Positions 32,332 to 35,484 of a stretch of DNA of 35,484 nucleotides are shown one piece after another. Origin of the DNA: an uncultured Lachnospiraceae bacterium. GTDB taxonomy: Bacteria > Bacillota > Clostridia > Lachnospirales > Lachnospiraceae. Below the pieces are notes generated by a model. It was not told where the DNA came from. It did no database searches and was given only the letters and a program-made list of their open reading frames with translations. Position numbers and translations under genes: made by a program. How positions within the stretch are numbered: position 1 is the stretch's first letter; each line of letters starts with the position of its first letter. The stretch covers positions 1-35,484 of the forward strand of contig CALWDR010000033.1 in NCBI GenBank assembly GCA_944376745.1, read 5' to 3'.

Positions 32332-34050
32332 ATGGCGCGTACCGTTGGAATCGGAATCCAGGATTACGGAAAAATAATAAAGAATCATTATTTTTATATT
32401 GATAAAACCAGTTTTATTAAGGAATGGTGGGAAAGCGGGGATAGTGTTACCTTGATTACACGTCCGCGCAGATTTGGAAAAACGCTGACTATGAGTATGA
32501 CAGAACAGTTTTTTTCTGTGGACTATGCGGGGAGAGCAGATTTGTTTGAAGGCTTGTCCATCTGGCAGGAGGAGGAATACCGGGATTTGCAGGGGACTTA
32601 TCCGGTTATCAGCCTGTCTTTTGCAAATGTGAAGGAGAAGGATTATCTGACCACAAGATCCAAAATCTGCCAGATCCTGGTTGATTTATATTCAAAGTAT
32701 AGTTTTCTGAAGGACAGCGGAGTCTTATCGGAGAGGGAAAGAGAACGTTTTGACCGGATTAAAGTTGATATGAATGACGTGGACGCTACGTTGGCGCTAT
32801 CTCATCTATCTGATTTTTTGTCCCGGTATTATGGGAAAAATGTGATTATTCTCCTGGATGAATACGATGCCCCTATGCAGGAGGCCTATGAGGATGGATT
32901 TGGAGAGGAATTGGCGGAATTTCTCAGAAGCTTGTTCCTTTCCACCTTTAAAACGAACCGTTGGTTGGCGCACGCCATCATGATGGGGGTTGCCCAGGCT
33001 GGTAAGGAGTCCATCTTTACGGATTTGCTTAATTTACAGGTGGTAACCACGACATCAGAGAAATATAAGAGCTGTTTTGGATTCACGGAACAGGAAGTAT
33101 TTGACGCCATGGATGAGTTTGGTCGAACGGAAGAGAGACAGGTGAAGGAGTGGTATGATGGTTTTATTTTTGGCAGTCTCAGAGATATTTACAATCCCTG
33201 GTCAATATTAAATTATTTGGATAAGGGAGAGTTTGCGACTTACTGGGCCTTTGAAGAACACAAGCTTCAGAGTACAAATTTCCACAGCTTGGTGGGGAAA
33301 TTTATCCGCCAGGGCGACAAGAATATAAAAGCCTCCTTTGAGATGCTGCTGGACGGGGGGTGTTTGAAAACGCCCATTTATGAATATGCTTCCTATCAAC
33401 ATTTACCGAGCGAACGGGGAATCTGGAGCCTGCTGCTGGACGGTGGATATTTGAAGGCAGTATCAATAAAGAGCTATGAAACATACGGAGATTCCGATTA
33501 TTATAAAAAGCCAGAATATGAATTGGCTTTGACTAACCTGGAAGTAAAAATGATGTTGCAAAACATGATTCGCGGGTGGTTTGATACAGTGAGAGATGAT
33601 TATAATGATTTTGTGAAGGCTCTGCTGTTGGGTGATGTAGACGCCATGAACGAATATATGAGCCGGGTAACTGCCGGAACCTTCAGCTTTTTTGACACCG
33701 GCAAGCGTGCTTCCGGAAAGGCGGAACCGGAACGCTTTTATCATGGTTTTGTTTTGGGACTGATGGTGGATTTAAGAGGCAGGTACGTGCTGACATCCAA
33801 CCGTGAGAGCGGCTTTTGGAGATATGATGTGGTACTGGAGCCGCTGTCCCCAGGAGACGACGCCATTATTATAGAGTTTAAGGTTTATAATTTCAGAAGA
33901 GAGAAAAGCCTGGAAGAAACCTTGCAAAATGCGTTGCGGCAGATAGAAGAGAAAAAGTACGGGACGAATCTGCTGGCAAGGGGAATCCCGGCAGAGCGAA
34001 TCCGAAAATATGGATTTGTATTTGATGGAAAGACGGTGCTGATAGGGTAA
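32332..34050 (+). CDS. AAA-ATPase-like / PD-(D/E)XK nuclease superfamily protein
   Basis: 572 residues with RBS AAGGAGG. The N-terminal AAA-ATPase-like domain has Walker A RPRRFGKT (residues 44-51) and Walker B-like IILLDEYDAPM. The C-terminal PD-(D/E)XK domain shows Asp499 (YDVVLEPLS), then Glu515 and Lys517 in IIEFKVY, the order expected of an active nuclease. From memory the family (AAA-ATPase_like plus PDDEXK_9, formerly DUF1703) is widespread and multicopy in gut anaerobes, with unknown role and suspected links to mobile elements or defence. It is the only gene behind the second palindromic promoter. Its base composition is slightly more A/T-rich than the cob genes, which hints at separate acquisition. 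Confidence 0.9.
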   Translation: MARTVGIGIQDYGKIIKNHYFYIDKTSFIKEWWESGDSVTLITRPRRFGKTLTMSMTEQFFSVDYAGRADLFEGLSIWQEEEYRDLQGTYPVISLSFANVKEKDYLTTRSKICQILVDLYSKYSFLKDSGVLSERERERFDRIKVDMNDVDATLALSHLSDFLSRYYGKNVIILLDEYDAPMQEAYEDGFGEELAEFLRSLFLSTFKTNRWLAHAIMMGVAQAGKESIFTDLLNLQVVTTTSEKYKSCFGFTEQEVFDAMDEFGRTEERQVKEWYDGFIFGSLRDIYNPWSILNYLDKGEFATYWAFEEHKLQSTNFHSLVGKFIRQGDKNIKASFEMLLDGGCLKTPIYEYASYQHLPSERGIWSLLLDGGYLKAVSIKSYETYGDSDYYKKPEYELALTNLEVKMMLQNMIRGWFDTVRDDYNDFVKALLLGDVDAMNEYMSRVTAGTFSFFDTGKRASGKAEPERFYHGFVLGLMVDLRGRYVLTSNRESGFWRYDVVLEPLSPGDDAIIIEFKVYNFRREKSLEETLQNALRQIEEKKYGTNLLARGIPAERIRKYGFVFDGKTVLIG

Positions 34051-34088
34051 GTGGTTCATTGGAAATTGGCGTGAAACAGGAAAAACAC

Positions 34089-34127
34089 GGCTTTCCACTG
34101 TTCCATAGATAGGAGCAGTGGGAAGGC
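34089..34127. terminator. Bidirectional intrinsic terminator candidate
   Basis: GGCTTTCCACTG (34089-34100) pairs with CAGTGGGAAGGC (34116-34127) with one bulge. On the minus strand the stem is followed by GTGTTTTT, and on the plus strand by a T5 tract about 10 nt away. It directly follows the stop of the AraC-like remnant on the minus strand, so it may be that lost gene's terminator, and it may also end the PD-(D/E)XK transcript. Confidence 0.5.
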
Positions 34128-34267
34128 TATAAGTAAATTTTTCGCAGTTCTCCTGGAGATATATTTAAGCGTTTCTGGAAAGCTGCGTAAATTCTGCGTT
34201 CATTGCGATGGAACGGGCGTCCATATTTATTTGAATGAGTATATGACAGAAAGAGTAAAGGAAATTT
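34127..34267 (-). pseudogene. Remnant of an AraC-family regulator (C-terminal end)
   Basis: On the minus strand a 46-residue open stretch ends NERRIYAAFQKRLNISPGEL then RKIYL and stop. The pattern Y..FQK..NISPGELR matches the second helix-turn-helix of AraC/XylS proteins. A stop lies just upstream (34268-34270), and no start or first helix-turn-helix remains in frame. On the plus strand, 34212-34287 reads HIYLNEYMTERVKEISKEFN, which resembles the first AraC helix-turn-helix, hinting at a rearrangement. The 335 nt between 34050 and 34386 otherwise hold only the terminator and a possible TATAAT at 34347-34352. The call rests on short motifs. Confidence 0.4.
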
Positions 34268-34385
34268 CTAAGGAGTTTAATTTTTAAAGCCGGAAAAGTA
34301 TAACGAAAATGACGTAAAATTATGGATAGAGCAGTAAATGATTCGTTATAATAACCTTACCAAAATATACAAGGAGGATACAGGT

Positions 34386-35035
34386 ATGAAACGAAACATT
34401 TACTGCTTTTTGTTAAGCGCTGTGATGGCTGTCGGCCTGCTCGGAGGATGCGGCAGCGATACACAGGAGGATGTGCTGGAGAACAGCAGCCAGGAGGCGG
34501 ACGGCACGGATGACGAAACGGACACACAGGGAGGCGAGGGAGAGATCACAGCCATCAGCATGTACGTTATGGGGCTTGGAACAGTGACGGATTATGAAAT
34601 GGTGGAGGAAGCTGTCAATGAGATCAGCCGTGAAAAAATCGGCGTAGAGGTCAACCTAAACATATTGGACGTCAGCCAATGGTCCGAGCAGTCCAATCTG
34701 CTGCTCAGCGGAAGCGAACCTGTAGATCTGATGTTAAACATTGGCTCGCTGGCCAGCGGGGTAGCCCAGGGAGCATGGCTGGAGCTGGACAATCTGTATG
34801 CGGAATACAGACAGGATATTATGAAGTATTATGACGAGGATTATTTAAAGGCCGGTTATGTGAACGGTCATTTATATGGGATCGCACCCCAGAAGGATTA
34901 CGCCCAGTTTAAGATTATTCTATACCGCGCGGATATTGTGGAAGAACTTGGAATTGATGTCAGCGGTGTAGAAAACCTGGAAGACTGGATGCCGGTCATG
35001 GCTGCGGAAAAGAAGCGTATCCGGATATGATGATT
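34386..35035 (+). pseudogene. Sugar-binding lipoprotein (LipO/YtcQ type), frameshifted and truncated by an IS
   Basis: Starts at 34386 after AAGGAGG with a lipoprotein signal (LGGCG, Cys20 or nearby) and an acidic linker, then about 170 residues of the same family as the intact binding protein at 11933. The frame closes at 35028-35030 after MAAEKKRIRI. Shifting to the -1 frame from about 35006 gives KEAYPDMM, which aligns with MAGVKENEPDM of the intact homologue, so a single base was lost near 35006-35012. Within about 15 codons even that frame leaves the family and enters IS1182-like sequence. The remaining 300-odd residues are missing from this window. It is surely non-functional as a transporter component. 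Confidence 0.88.
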
Positions 35036-35116
35036 AGAGCGTCAAAAGGTATATATGCTTATACCTCTTGATCATGTACCTTGAAAACTGAATATATTGT
35101 TGTAATGGAAGACACT

Positions 35117-35162
35117 TCCCGCAAAATATGGTAAAATATTATTAGCCATTTCAAAAGCGGGA
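35117..35162 (+). promoter_or_regulatory. Inverted repeat that could hide the transposase RBS
   Basis: TCCCGC (35117-35122) is complementary to GCGGGA (35157-35162), which contains the start of the GGGAGG ribosome site. A transcript starting at the local promoter near 35144 would lack the left arm, whereas read-through transcripts from outside the IS would contain both and could fold over the RBS. Such control is known for other IS elements; here it is inference. Confidence 0.4.
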
Positions 35163-35171
35163 GGAATTCGT

Positions 35172-35484
35172 ATGTTTGTACCAAATCATTGTGATGAGCA
35201 GCAAATATCTCTGTTTGACAAGGAAAGATACCTTTCGGATCGCGAAAAGCGGTTTCTTGACAAATCCTGGGCAAAATATTTTGCGGAATATATTTTCCCC
35301 AAGATCGACGAAATACCTTATGCAGTGCTTTTCAGTGATGCAAAATCCCGTCCAAACACTCCGGTGAATGTCATCATAGGCGCGTTATTGTTAAAAGAAC
35401 TAACGGGTCTGTCAGATGATGATATCCTCACTGCCATGATGTTTGATATCCGCTACCAGTATGCCCTGCATACAACTTCCTTTT
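35172..35484 (+). CDS. IS1182-family transposase, N-terminal part (cut by window end)
   Basis: 104 residues visible, open to the window edge. The start ATG at 35172 follows GGGAGG. The sequence includes CDEQQISLFDKERYLSDREK, then KSWAKYFAEYIFPKID, SRPNTPVNVIIGALLLKEL and FDIRYQYALHTTSF, the highly conserved N-terminal (DUF772-type) region of IS1182-family transposases. The catalytic DDE region lies beyond the window, so activity cannot be judged. It sits inside the remains of a sugar-binding protein gene. Confidence 0.92.
   Translation, partial: MFVPNHCDEQQISLFDKERYLSDREKRFLDKSWAKYFAEYIFPKIDEIPYAVLFSDAKSRPNTPVNVIIGALLLKELTGLSDDDILTAMMFDIRYQYALHTTSF

Larger units (their letters stand above)
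35036..35484 (+). mobile_element. IS1182-family insertion sequence, left part (right end outside window)
   Basis: The binding-protein homology stops near 35035 and a transposase gene starts at 35172. The exact left terminus is not determinable because the right end is outside the window. Noncoding left-end features: a hairpin AAGGTATA/TATACCT (about 35046-35068), ACCTTGAAAACTGAATA (35078-35094), a candidate promoter AAGACA (35109-35114), 17 nt, TAAAAT (35132-35137), and a long-range stem over the RBS. Confidence 0.75.

Overview
The window looks like the chromosome of a spore-forming, Gram-positive, gut-type Clostridia, most likely Lachnospiraceae. The evidence is the moderate-to-high GC, AGGAGG-type ribosome sites, a YtfJ spore protein, LplB/YtcP-type sugar importers with a YesM/YesN pair, a sortase-type SPKTG anchor and an IS1182-like transposase. 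The genus cannot be fixed from the sequence alone.

Layout. (1) 1-6403 is housekeeping: the 3' part of a U32/DUF3656 gene, a SEDS (FtsW/RodA/SpoVE-type) glycosyltransferase overlapping a transpeptidase PBP, a Nudix hydrolase, a small conserved protein, a DUF2953 protein and ytfJ. (2) 6461-16360 is a carbohydrate locus: a YesN-like regulator converging tail-to-tail with a YesM-like kinase, two sugar ABC permeases, a lipoprotein binding protein, a strong terminator, a near-consensus promoter and a cytoplasmic GH106-like glycosidase. (3) 16484-16618 encodes a 44-aa membrane protein. (4) 16640-26548 is a corrinoid-controlled uptake locus: a duplicated A/T-rich promoter element, a complete cobalamin riboswitch with a recognisable terminator and antiterminator, a membrane-anchored DUF4430 protein on a Gly/Ser stalk, an ECF transporter (T, fused A-A, S) and a 1322-residue wall-anchored PQQ-like beta-propeller protein. 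(5) 26635-32232 is a late cobamide-synthesis operon, cbiA-cbiB-cobD-cbiP-cobO. It has no riboswitch but is preceded by a promoter overlapped by a long palindrome. The same palindromic promoter recurs right after cobO, in front of an AAA-ATPase/PD-(D/E)XK gene. (6) 34050-35484 is a decaying second sugar-uptake locus: an AraC remnant, a binding-protein gene broken by a one-base frameshift, and the left part of an IS1182-family element.

The most interesting proposal is that region 4 encodes a Gram-positive surface corrinoid-capture machine. DUF4430 is related to the C-terminal domain of intrinsic factor and transcobalamin. The wall-anchored beta-propeller is conceptually parallel to BtuG of Bacteroides. 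Both flank an ECF transporter in one riboswitch-controlled transcription unit, beside the genes that convert cobyrinate-type precursors to adenosylcobinamide phosphate. The gene order, riboswitch and domain types are read from the sequence. Corrinoid binding by the surface proteins is inference.
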